Shown here: positions 1 through 7,973 of the stretch, piece by piece
How the letters are laid out: each line of letters starts with the position of its first letter
Position numbering within the stretch: the stretch's first letter is position 1
Source: Streptomyces noursei ATCC 11455
GTDB taxonomy: Bacteria; Actinomycetota; Actinomycetes; Streptomycetales; Streptomycetaceae
Length of the DNA stretch: 64,000 nt
NCBI RefSeq assembly: GCF_001704275.1
Contig: NZ_CP011533.1
Location: 1,612,001-1,676,000, forward strand
Direction: 5' to 3'
Made by a program: the position numbers and the translations under genes
The notes under the pieces: model-generated
The model's database searches: none
What the model was told of the DNA's origin: nothing
What the model saw: only the letters and a program-made list of their open reading frames with translations

Positions 1-876
1 TACCGCGATGCGGTCGCCGGCAACTGCACGGGTGTCCATGACCTTCGTGTGGAAAGCCTCGACGAGCAGGGCGTAAGCACTCTCCTGATCGCCGTTCTCC
101 TCCGCGGCCTGGGCAGCCTGGGAATATGCCGCCACCTGAACGTCACGGGAGAGGAACCCCGCGGCAGCCTCTTCAACGGCCCCAGAGTCGATATCCGTTC
201 GGCCGCCACCGCCACGGCAATGATGGGCGTACTGCACACTGCTCGCCAGCTCAACGGCAGGAGGTATGCCATCAACCCCAAGAGTCCGCGCCTGCGCCAG
301 GGACTCGACACCGAATGCCACCGCTTCGTCCAACCGGCCAAGCTCCAGCATGCACCTCGTCAGCGCCGTTGCGCAGACGACCCATGTGTGCACCCATCCC
401 GAAGTGCGCTGCTGCTGATGGAGATCGAGCCATTGCCGATAGAGCTCGGCCGCCCTGTCGAGCTCGCCGAGATGTTCACAGGCGCGCGCCAACCTATGGA
501 CTGCTTCCATGTGGTCTGCTACTGAGTGAACGGAATCATCGAGCGCCACCGTGAAAAGATCACAAGCCCCGGAAACATCTCCGTCAGCAAACGCCAAATC
601 GCCCCGCAACAGGGTTGCTTGAATCGCGTAATCAAGTTCGACGCTACCGGTGGCACGCGGCTGCACCGACGCCTCTTGGGCGCTGGACAGAATTTCCGGG
701 GAGACGTCCAACCGTGCGGCGATCCTCAGTATCACCTCTGACGTCGGAGGCCTCTTACCATTCTCCAGCAAGCTGATGTAACCGGCAGACAAACCCGGTT
801 CCGCCAGGTCGTTTTGAGAGAGACCTCGCTGGAGTCGAAGCGACCTCAGCTTCTGCCCAAAGTTGTTAGTCGTCAT
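1..876 (-). CDS. XRE-family regulator with TPR-like C-terminal region (partial, C-terminus outside window)
   Basis: Read on the minus strand from ATG at 876, the frame stays open for 292 codons to the window edge, so the C-terminus is missing. Residues about 5-60 form an XRE-type helix-turn-helix (LRLQRGLSQNDLA, then SAGYISLLENGKRPPTSE). The rest is Ala/Leu/Glu-rich helical sequence with TPR-like spacing (for example HMEAVHRLARACEHLGELDRA). This is the usual architecture of Streptomyces cytosolic regulators in which a TPR region senses a peptide or partner and the N-terminus binds DNA. No neighbour in the window reads from the same strand close by, so its target is unknown. The family call is firm; the function beyond DNA binding is inference. 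Confidence 0.8.
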   Translation of the reverse strand, partial: MTTNNFGQKLRSLRLQRGLSQNDLAEPGLSAGYISLLENGKRPPTSEVILRIAARLDVSPEILSSAQEASVQPRATGSVELDYAIQATLLRGDLAFADGDVSGACDLFTVALDDSVHSVADHMEAVHRLARACEHLGELDRAAELYRQWLDLHQQQRTSGWVHTWVVCATALTRCMLELGRLDEAVAFGVESLAQARTLGVDGIPPAVELASSVQYAHHCRGGGGRTDIDSGAVEEAAAGFLSRDVQVAAYSQAAQAAEENGDQESAYALLVEAFHTKVMDTRAVAGDRIAV

Positions 877-1542
877 ACTCCAGAGAATCTCTTCGACTCA
901 TAGCGGCCTCCTGAACGAGAAATTCTCTCCGTTCGGCGTTCCACTCTCCAGGTCAAGTGGAGACTCATTGAGGGTGCGTTGGACTGAAAGTGTAGCACAG
1001 CACACACCACCCCAGAAAGGAATCGGAAGCAATACACCCAGCCACATTCAGGACAACTACCGCAATCCCCAATACAGATCTGCCCCTGATCGGCGACCCC
1101 TTCTCACCACCCTTGTATATACCGCCGGTTACTCCCCTTCCCGTTTGATCGCGGAATCCATCGACCCGCCCGATGACGTGGCCGCCGACAGATACGGCAG
1201 CGGTCAGAAGATTCCGCGCCCACCCCCAGGGTGACCACGGCCAACCCAGAAAGCTCAACCGCACCCGGCGGTGGGGGTCAATGTTGATGTCCCCGAAGCT
1301 CCGTTAGGGCGACCGCCAGGTCGGTCCGTGGCCCGGGCAGACCGGAGATCCGGTGCACCCTCCCTGTACGAGGGATACGACGAGCCCTGCTCAAGGATGC
1401 GTTCCCTGAGCGCAGCGCTGTCGCTGGCCGAGCGGCAGACCGCCGAGGGGCCGTCCGTGACTCCGGCGCCGCCGACGGCAACGGGTGCTACAGCCACGGC
1501 ACGGGTGCTCATGACGGGCGTCGCCGGCGGTGGCAGCTGTGG
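877..1542. other. intergenic stretch without a convincing gene
   Basis: This stretch of about 670 bases lies between the XRE gene and the terpene synthase. Open frames exist on both strands but show low-complexity Arg/Pro/Gly composition and no recognisable family. It holds one copy of a short repeat (1239-1312) that recurs near 7.6 kb. The regulator's promoter should lie just right of 876. I see no other feature. Confidence 0.5.
1239..1312. repeat. diverged repeat, copy 1 (copy 2 at 7606-7676)
   Basis: About 70 bases, roughly 80 percent identical by eye to 7606-7676 and in the same orientation. Shared blocks include AAGCTCAACCGCACCCGGCG and GAAGCTCCGTTA. The second copy lies beside serine recombinase debris, so this is probably a scrap of the same degraded mobile element. 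Confidence 0.55.
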
Positions 1543-2514
1543 TCAGAGCGCCGTGTCGAGCGGCGTCAGGGACGGTTGGATGGCTTGCCAGCCGTAACGG
1601 GCGGAACGGAGGTGCCAGTAGATGAAGCCGGTCATGTAGCGGTCCAGGTGGGGGCGCTGTTCGTCGGTGGCCAGACGGAGGATGCGCCGATAGGCGGCGA
1701 CGCCGCCATCGAGGGTGCGGCGGTAGGAGTCGAGGTAGGAGATGTTCTCCTGGACGGAGCGGCGGTAGACAAGGCTGGCCCGGAAGTCCGTGCCGTTGAT
1801 CGCCTCCTTGGAGAAGGACAGCACGTCGTTGAAGTCGTCGAGGAACGCGACCATGGAGCTCAACGCTGCGGTCCAGAAGCCCCAGTTGGTTCCGGTGTGC
1901 AGACAGGGAGCGGCGAACTGGAGCGTGATGAACCAGAAGTCGCAGAATCCGGTCAGGACGCGGACGTACTCGGTGTCGATCTCATCGGAGACCGTTGGGG
2001 TGAACTCGGCCTCCATGAGGACGCCCACGACCGACCGGTAGTAGAGGGACTTGTACACCGCCAGGAACGTCGGGTCGCAGAACCTCCCCACCTCGTCGAG
2101 CGCCCGCCGCATGGCGCCGGCGAGCGGTGACCGCACGGGCCGGTCGGCCAGCATCCCGGCCCGCAGGATGGCCTCGGCCTCGGCGCGGTCGCGGCAGGCG
2201 ACGACGTCGTCGGCGTAGGTGGCGAGCACCCACACGCGGCTGAGGGCGCAGGAGAGGGAACTGTCGGCGATGGGCAGCATGAGGCCGCGCATCACCGTGA
2301 GGTGGCTGATGTGCGCGGTCGGGCAGGCGAGGCCCGCCGCCACGAACTCGGCTGCCAGCGCCTCGACCTCGGCGCGGACCCGGTCGCGGTCGAAGACGCC
2401 GTCGAAGCTGTCGGTCATCGCGATGATCTCGTCGACGAGGCCGGAGACCAGGACGCCGGCGGCCGTCGCACGGTGCTCCGGGTCGGCGATGGCATCGAGT
2501 CCGCGCCCTGGCAT
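1543..2514 (-). CDS. class I terpene synthase, TRI5-like
   Basis: This gene encodes a cyclase of about 323 residues if translation starts at ATG 2514. The frame continues upstream to 2946, but the extra 144 residues look non-coding. Metal-binding signatures are visible: an Asp-rich segment with D102, D103 and D109 (YADDVVACRD), the NSE triad N229/S233/E237 in NDVLSFSKE, and the C-terminal RY pair R306-Y307 in WHLRSARY. NDxxSFxKE with WHLxxARY resembles trichodiene synthase-type (TRI5) enzymes. Such enzymes ionise a linear prenyl diphosphate and cyclise it in the cytosol. A prenyl diphosphate synthase is encoded divergently next door, so the substrate may be GGPP (diterpene), but FPP is possible. 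No strong ribosome site precedes 2514, so the start is uncertain. Confidence 0.8.
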   Translation of the reverse strand: MPGRGLDAIADPEHRATAAGVLVSGLVDEIIAMTDSFDGVFDRDRVRAEVEALAAEFVAAGLACPTAHISHLTVMRGLMLPIADSSLSCALSRVWVLATYADDVVACRDRAEAEAILRAGMLADRPVRSPLAGAMRRALDEVGRFCDPTFLAVYKSLYYRSVVGVLMEAEFTPTVSDEIDTEYVRVLTGFCDFWFITLQFAAPCLHTGTNWGFWTAALSSMVAFLDDFNDVLSFSKEAINGTDFRASLVYRRSVQENISYLDSYRRTLDGGVAAYRRILRLATDEQRPHLDRYMTGFIYWHLRSARYGWQAIQPSLTPLDTAL

Positions 2515-3042
2515 GTGGCGGGGGGGTGTTGCCGCCCAGCGATCGAGGGGCCATACGCGCCCCCTTCCCTCGTCTAGCCTCGGGCCTGACCGGTGATCCA
2601 ACAAGCCTTCAGCTCTTGCAAGTTGGGGCATGCGTGCATTCCCGGCGGATGGCTGGAGGTGTCCGCTCCCTCTGGTCGCGCCCGCGCGAGCAGGTGACGG
2701 GAGGTGGTGTTCCCTGCCTGGCGCACGCCGTGGCCACGCCCATGCGTCCACCTGCCCTGACGTGCTGACGTGCGCCCTGCGACCAGGGTTGTTTCCCTGC
2801 CTTGGGACCAGTTGTATGGGATATGGCATTGTGCACCGCCCCGGACCGGCATGCGCGAGGAGACAGCTGTGCGCACCGTGTGCACACGCTGTCCGCCTGG
2901 CAGAGGGGGGCGTCGCTCCCACGGTAGGCGGTGCGATGAACAGCATCCACTCCCGCGGTTGCGGCCCACTCGGTCGAAGCCCTCCTCGACGAGGTCCTCC
3001 GCCTCACCTCACCAGTGATCTGCCGACGGGAGGCCATGACGT
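2515..3042. promoter_or_regulatory. divergent promoter region of the terpene locus
   Basis: This 528-base gap separates the terpene synthase (leftward) from the prenyl diphosphate synthase (rightward), so it should hold both promoters. A ribosome site GGGAGG lies a little upstream of the ATG at 3043. I did not find a convincing operator or a real gene here; long frames in it are GC-driven. Confidence 0.45.
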
Positions 3043-4131
3043 ATGACACTCGCACCCACTGCCACCGGCGGCATCGACCTGCCTGGAGCCCGTGACCGCG
3101 TCGAGGCCATCCTGACGCAGTTCCTGGACCGCAAACAGGACGACGCCGCAGCCCACAAACTGCCCACCGAAATCCCCGTCGCCCTACGGGACTTCCTCTC
3201 CGCCGGCGGCAAACGGCTGCGCCCCGTGCTGTGTGTGCTGGGCTGGCACGCCGCCGGCGGCACCACGCCCGTACCCGCCTCCGCGTTACAGGTGGCAGCC
3301 GCGCTGGAGATGTTCCACGCCTTCTGCCTCGTCCACGACGACGTCATGGACAACTCGACCACCCGCCGCGGCAAGCCCTCCGTGCACCGGATCTTCGCCG
3401 ACCGCCATGGCCAACACCGCTCCCGGCAAGCTGCCGACCGGTTCGGCACCAGTGCCGCGATTCTCGTCGGCGACTTCGCCTTGGCCTGGAGCGACGAGCT
3501 CATCCACACAGCCGGCCTCGCCCCCGCCCAACTCGCGCGCCTGCTGCCCGTCCTCGATGCCATGCGCAGCGAGGTCCTGTACGGCCAGTACCTGGACGTG
3601 GCGGCCGGCGGGCAGTTCACCGACGATGTCGAGCGAGCCCAGGCGATCATCCGGTACAAGACCGCCAAGTACACCTGTGAGCGACCGCTACACATCGGCG
3701 CCGTCCTCGCCGGCTCCTCTCGACTGCTGCTCGACAGCCTGTCCGCCTACGCCCTGCCGCTGGGCGAGGCGTTCCAGCTGCGCGACGACCTCCTGGGCGT
3801 GTTCGGCGACCCCGAAGTGACCGGCAAGTCCCGCCTGGACGATCTACGGGAGGGCAAGCACACCGTGCTGATCGCCCTGACGCTCCAGCACGCCTCCCGC
3901 GCCCAGGGCGACCAGCTGCGTCCGCTCCTCGGCTGTCCCGCCTTGACCGAGGAACAGGCCGACGTGGCCCGGCACATCATCACCGCCGCCCACGCCCCCG
4001 ACCGGGTCAAGGCCATCATCCGTGAGCGCTACGGGCAGGCCCTGGCCGCTCTGGAGGCCGCCCCACTTCCCACCGCGGCCCGTGAACAGCTGAGCTCCTT
4101 GGCCGGCAGGACTGTCTGGAGGACCACATGA
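3043..4131 (+). CDS. polyprenyl (probably geranylgeranyl) diphosphate synthase
   Basis: A 362-residue trans-isoprenyl diphosphate synthase that condenses isopentenyl diphosphate with allylic diphosphates. The first Asp-rich motif is D99-D100-x-x-D103 (VHDDVMD, followed by RRG) and the second is D248-D249 (QLRDDLLGVFGD). GGKRLRP near residues 55-61 is the usual diphosphate-binding segment. An aromatic F94 sits five residues before the first Asp motif, typical of short-chain (C15-C20) enzymes, though this does not fix the length. The stop overlaps the next ATG as ATGA, so it is translationally coupled to the P450 remnant. With the divergent terpene synthase it forms a terpene locus, most simply supplying GGPP. 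Confidence 0.9.
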   Translation: MTLAPTATGGIDLPGARDRVEAILTQFLDRKQDDAAAHKLPTEIPVALRDFLSAGGKRLRPVLCVLGWHAAGGTTPVPASALQVAAALEMFHAFCLVHDDVMDNSTTRRGKPSVHRIFADRHGQHRSRQAADRFGTSAAILVGDFALAWSDELIHTAGLAPAQLARLLPVLDAMRSEVLYGQYLDVAAGGQFTDDVERAQAIIRYKTAKYTCERPLHIGAVLAGSSRLLLDSLSAYALPLGEAFQLRDDLLGVFGDPEVTGKSRLDDLREGKHTVLIALTLQHASRAQGDQLRPLLGCPALTEEQADVARHIITAAHAPDRVKAIIRERYGQALAALEAAPLPTAAREQLSSLAGRTVWRTT

Positions 4132-4765
4132 GCAGACCGCTCCCGACACAGTCGATCCCCACCGCACCCAGAGCTCGGCCCTGCGTCGGCCATCTCGTGC
4201 CGCTTCTGTGGGACCCGTTGGCGTTTTTGAACTCTCTGCCCGCTCACGGGAAGCTGGTCCGCATCCGGCTGGGCCCGTTCGCGCTGGTCGTGATCTGTGA
4301 TCCGGAACTGACCCATCAGGTTCTGATCGATGACCGGCTCTTCGACAAGGGCGGTCCGCTCATCGGTCGCCTACGGGAAGTGCCGGGCGACGGCGCCGCC
4401 ACCTGTCCACACAGTGCGCACCGGCGACTACGCCGACTGGCCCAGCCTGCTTTCCACCCTGCCCGACTCCCCGGCTACGCGGAGCCCATGACCGCGCGCC
4501 CGAAACCTTCGACCCCGACCGCTGGAACTCCCCGCGCCTCCCACCACCCCGCCAAGCCGTCATCCCTTTCGCCGCCGGCGCCCGCAAATGCATCGGCGAT
4601 ACCTACGCCATGACCGAAGCGACCCTCGCCCTGGCCACCATCACCAGCCGCTGGCGTCTGGAACATCTGCCCGGCCAACAGATCCGCCCCGCCCTGGGCG
4701 CGACATTGAGACCCAGCAAACTGCACCTGCGCGCAACGTCCCGCAGCACGAACGAGCAGACCTGA
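4128..4765 (+). pseudogene. cytochrome P450, internally deleted and frameshifted
   Basis: The N-terminal part (about 120 residues, including CPHSAHRRLRRLAQPAFHP, the usual helix-C WxxxR-like region) reads from the ATG at 4128. From about 4490 the P450 C-terminus continues in another frame: PETFDPDRW, then FAAGARKCIGD with the haem-ligand Cys, down to TGA 4763-4765. The middle of the protein (I-helix and the ExxR helix) is missing, so roughly 200 residues were deleted and the gene cannot make an active enzyme. It overlaps the prenyl synthase stop by ATGA, so it was probably the tailoring oxidase of this terpene pathway. The locus may now accumulate the unoxidised hydrocarbon. Confidence 0.85.
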
Positions 4766-4906
4766 CGAACCATCAGTTATCGGCGCGCTACGGCGCCCCA
4801 GACCCCATGGTTCCTAGCCGTCGGGAACCTCCGAGGCGAGGAGTCTTCGCCTCGCTGCGTGACGGCTGCCTCAGGCAGGGCCGCCCTGCCGTGCGAGACC
4901 GCCTGG

Positions 4907-5200
4907 TCAGCGGCCCGAATCCGAAACCTCACGCCGGCCGGATGCGGCCTGGTCTCCGGGCCGCCGAGATACCCAGCCGACGGTGGCGGACAGGGTACGC
5001 AGGACGGTCGCGCCGGCGACCACCACCGAGGAGACCGGCCGTCCCACCCATCGCGTCAGGTCGCCCCGCAGGTCGGGGTCGAGCTCGACGGTCACCCGGA
5101 TGTACCTGCTCCGCAGCGTGGTGACCTTGGTGGACGGGGATGCTGAGACATCCGGCTCGCGCCGCAATGCGGCACGGTAGCTCTCCTTGCGCTGGCTCAT
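4907..5200 (-). CDS. small partner of the ParA-type ATPase
   Basis: A 97-residue protein starting at ATG 5200, whose ATGA overlaps the stop of the parA-like gene, so the two are translationally coupled. It starts with a basic segment (SQRKESYRAALRRE). A central stretch, RYIRVTVELDPDLRGDLTRW, resembles the beta-strand and first helix of ribbon-helix-helix or ParB-like partners that accompany plasmid parA genes in actinomycetes. The C-terminal 25 residues are low-complexity. It is shorter than usual partners and may be truncated. A DNA-binding role in partition is inferred from position only. Confidence 0.5.
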   Translation of the reverse strand: MSQRKESYRAALRREPDVSASPSTKVTTLRSRYIRVTVELDPDLRGDLTRWVGRPVSSVVVAGATVLRTLSATVGWVSRRPGDQAASGRREVSDSGR

Positions 5201-5877
5201 GCCTCTTCCTGACGCTTGATCAGTTCCTCCGCGAAGTCCATGTACGCCGACCCCTTTGCCTGGACCGGATTCCCGAAGGACTGGGCGTAGAGGTCGAGCC
5301 GCGCGATCTGGGTGTCCAGCACCTCGAAGCCCCGCTCGGTGAGTGCCTCGCGAGCGTCCGCATCGGGCCCGGTGCGCGTGGCATCGGGACGGTTGGTGCG
5401 ATTGAGCAGAACCGCCGAGCGGGCCGGCTCGGCACGCAGGGACTGCACGTCCGCCATCTCGCCACGGATGGGTGCCATCCGGTCCAGTTCGATGGGGGCG
5501 GGGGTCACGGGCACGATCCACTCGCCGGCGTACCTCATGATGCTGCGGGCGATGCGGGGATGGTCCTCCAGCTGGGGCGCATCGAGCACGACGGCCTGCC
5601 GGTTGCCGAGGAAGTCGTTCACGCGACGGTGGACGTCCCCCACCGGCAGGGCGATCACCGGAAACGGAAAGCCACCGGCCAGCTCGCTCCAGCGCAGCGC
5701 AGAACCGGCCGGGTCACCGTCGACCAACAACGGTGACATACCCAACTCATGAAGCGCGTGGGCCAGCCACACAGCAGTCGTCGTCTTTCCGACGCCGGGC
5801 TTGAGGTTCACAAACGCACAGCTCAATGGCACAAGAACGGACAATAACGGGCGTGATCGTCCAGTTTCGGTCGGCAC
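5197..5877 (-). CDS. parA: ParA-family partition ATPase
   Basis: A MinD/ParA-type P-loop ATPase. The deviant Walker A is visible as NLKPGVGKTTTA (Pro in place of the first Gly of KGGVGKTT), followed by LLVDGDPAGSALRW (switch I/Walker A' Asp) and VVLDAPQ (Walker B region). The longest frame starts with GTG 5877 (226 residues). A second GTG at 5832 would begin directly before the first beta strand and is equally plausible. The gene is followed by a coupled small gene, as in plasmid partition cassettes. No replication gene or centromere-like array is visible nearby, so this could be a relic of a plasmid or integrative element. Confidence 0.8.
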   Translation of the reverse strand: MPTETGRSRPLLSVLVPLSCAFVNLKPGVGKTTTAVWLAHALHELGMSPLLVDGDPAGSALRWSELAGGFPFPVIALPVGDVHRRVNDFLGNRQAVVLDAPQLEDHPRIARSIMRYAGEWIVPVTPAPIELDRMAPIRGEMADVQSLRAEPARSAVLLNRTNRPDATRTGPDADAREALTERGFEVLDTQIARLDLYAQSFGNPVQAKGSAYMDFAEELIKRQEEA

Positions 5878-6364
5878 GAGGGCGTGGCCTCGTGGTTCAC
5901 CCGCAAGCAGTGAGAACCGATCGACTCACCCAGTCGATACGGCGCCCGCAAGCCCGAAGGACTACGCCCCCTCGGATGCGCGCTCGCCCCTCGACTGCGG
6001 GTCGAGCAGTCCGCCGGGAACACCTCCCTTACGACGTCTCCGCGCAAGACCAGCAGCTGAGGCCCGTCCACCGAACGTCTCCGTGGGTCGAACGGCTTGG
6101 TCGATCGCCGCAAGACCCTCGCCGAGCGACTCAAGGCCGCTCGCTCGAACCTGCGCTTCCAGGAGCGGCGCGTCGCCGACCTCGAAGCCTGGATCGCCGA
6201 ACCGGCACAGAAGTCCTGGTCCCTCCCGCCCAACCACCTCACGGCCCGTCCACCGTCTCGGGGAGGCCGTCTCATGAGACCTCCCAGGCGAGGTACAGCA
6301 ACGGCTGTTCGCCGTCATGCAATCGAGGCATTCGACCGCGAATCCAGTCGTTCAGGCTTCCTTG
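5878..6364. other. intergenic stretch, one doubtful frame
   Basis: About 490 bases between the ParA gene and the DUF3291 gene. On the plus strand around 6100-6215 a short helical, charged stretch (ERLKAARSNLRFQERRVADLE) could be a coiled-coil remnant of a lost gene. It runs into proline-rich sequence with no domain. I do not call a gene here. Confidence 0.4.
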
Positions 6365-6922
6365 TCAGCGAACCTGGTCGCTCTTCGGTCCGATGCCTTT
6401 GGTCCTGGTCGGAGTTCCGTCCGGGGCGAACGAGTGGTGGAAGGTGAAGGCGTGTGCCGCGGAGCCGTGGTCGTGGAGGTGCTCCAGCCTGGAAACCCCG
6501 TCCTGCCAGGTGGGTATCACGCCGTCGGAGACCCACCAGAACACGTAATTCGGGTGTTCTGTCCTCTCGAACCAGTCGTAACGCCTGTTCAGTGCCTCAC
6601 GGTGCAGACCGGTGTAGACGGCGTCGAAGGCGGGGCGCAGGTCGGTCCAGAGTGAGAGGGTCGTGGCCAGGGCGGTGGTTTCCACCGTACGGCCCTTGTC
6701 GTACCAGGTCGGTACGGCGAACTCTCCCCATGCACCCCAGTCCGCCCCGAAGAGCATGCCCCGGTCACCGACTGCCGCTTCAGCATGCGCGAGGTATCCG
6801 GGGTGCTGACTGAACTTCCGGTAGACGGCCTCACCAATGTCGTAGAACTCGTGCGTGAGAGGTCCGGGATCGGCGAGAGGTGACTTCAGGACGCCGAATG
6901 TGTACAGAGCAAGATGGGGCAT
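6365..6922 (-). CDS. DUF3291-family protein
   Basis: A 185-residue protein starting at ATG 6922. It opens with HLALYTFGVLKSP and contains EFYDIGEAVYRKFSQHPGY and HPNYVFWWVSDGVIPTW, the typical pattern of DUF3291, a family with a predicted dimeric alpha/beta-barrel fold like antibiotic-biosynthesis monooxygenases. Members are small cytosolic proteins of unknown substrate. It stands alone between a decayed recombinase and non-coding DNA, so context gives no pathway. The family is clear; a monooxygenase-like activity is only a structural analogy. Confidence 0.8.
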   Translation of the reverse strand: MPHLALYTFGVLKSPLADPGPLTHEFYDIGEAVYRKFSQHPGYLAHAEAAVGDRGMLFGADWGAWGEFAVPTWYDKGRTVETTALATTLSLWTDLRPAFDAVYTGLHREALNRRYDWFERTEHPNYVFWWVSDGVIPTWQDGVSRLEHLHDHGSAAHAFTFHHSFAPDGTPTRTKGIGPKSDQVR

Positions 6923-6989
6923 GCGTCTCTCCCTGGTTGGGGGTGCCTGGTGTGGACCCGGTTCGGTGGCTTACGCATGGGGGCGAGGG

Positions 6990-7600
6990 ATCGTGGGGCG
7001 TGTACCGACTCGTCCCGTCGCGGGTGGCCCAGCCTCAAGGAACCCCTGTGCGACCGTGAGCGACCACCGAAGACCAGGTGAAGGTAGCTGCCTCTGCGGG
7101 CTCTGTCGAAGTTGCGTTTTCCCTGTCCAAGTGGCCTCTTGCGCAGGCCCTTGCGGGAGTTGGGGCGGTGGCGTTGCCTGCATGTCGCGGCGGTGCGTCG
7201 GCGGAGGTCTGCCTGAACAGCCTGTGGTGGCACCGCCCGCACGGCGCCACCTCCGCCAGCAGGCAGCCGCGGATCGATCGGCGGCCCTTCCACGGCATCG
7301 ACCGGGGGGGAGAACCCTCTTCAGCGCCTCGTGTGTCGTCCAGCCCCGCAGGCCCTCGCAGAGGCGTACGGGATGTCCGTCCTGGTCGATGACGGGCTTG
7401 CCGTTGTGCATCAGGTAGCCCAGCGCCGCCTCTGAGAGAAGGATGTTCTTCAGGCTCGTCGGGTGCCATGGCCGGCCGCGGGCGGGCTTGCCGTACATCA
7501 CGGCCAGGTGGTCGGCGGGGGCCAACTCGCCTGCGCGGTTCAGCCGAGCCGCCTCGCTGCTGGGAGTGTTGTGCTCGGGGTCGGCCACCCAGGACGATCT
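6990..7600 (-). pseudogene. large serine recombinase remnant
   Basis: Minus-strand debris of a resolvase/recombinase-family protein. The recombinase-domain signature RPWHPTSLKNILLSEAALGY with GYLMHNGKPVIDQDGHPV is readable around 7380-7510. A zinc-ribbon-like CGRCHHRLF follows in a different frame near 7220-7260. There is no catalytic N-terminal domain and at least two frame changes, so the gene is dead. It marks a former integrated phage or conjugative element in this stretch. Confidence 0.65.
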
Positions 7601-7605
7601 TGGTC

Positions 7606-7676
7606 AGCCCAGGAAGCTCAACCGCACCCGGCGGTGCGGGTTGTCGACGTTGGTGTCCGCGAAGCTCCGTTAAGGC
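7606..7676. repeat. diverged repeat, copy 2 (copy 1 at 1239-1312)
   Basis: Same-orientation partner of 1239-1312, about 80 percent identical by eye. Its end is a short tandem duplication: AAGCTCCGTTAAG occurs twice, 15 bases apart, at about 7662-7690. It abuts the serine recombinase remnant. Confidence 0.55.
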
Positions 7677-7973
7677 AAGCTCCGTTAAGACAACCTCGAC
7701 CCTACCGACAGGCCTGCCGGAGCTCCAACGGGTGGCCCATGGCAACGATGGGAGGCTGCGGTCCCGGGCCTGTCGAGCTCAGCAGCCTGCTGCCCGGCCC
7801 GCGGCTTGGCGGTACTGGACGGCCTGGTCGCCGCCACCATGCTCACGATGGGCCGGCTGCTGCCGGCCAGCGCCTGATCGCCCCGCGTTCCGCACCGCTT
7901 TGTGCTCGTCGAGCTCCATCGCCCCCGGGGCGCGCATCATCAAAGGAGGGGAGACCACCGACGAGGAGTGGCG

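Noticed and set aside
2515..2946. 144-residue N-terminal extension of the terpene synthase
   Set aside because: Arg/Pro/His-rich, no ribosome site, and longer than the family; treated as upstream DNA.
7780..7890. plus-strand tail GLVAATMLTMGRLLPASA as a gene end
   Set aside because: Looks protein-like but is too short and has no upstream partner in frame.
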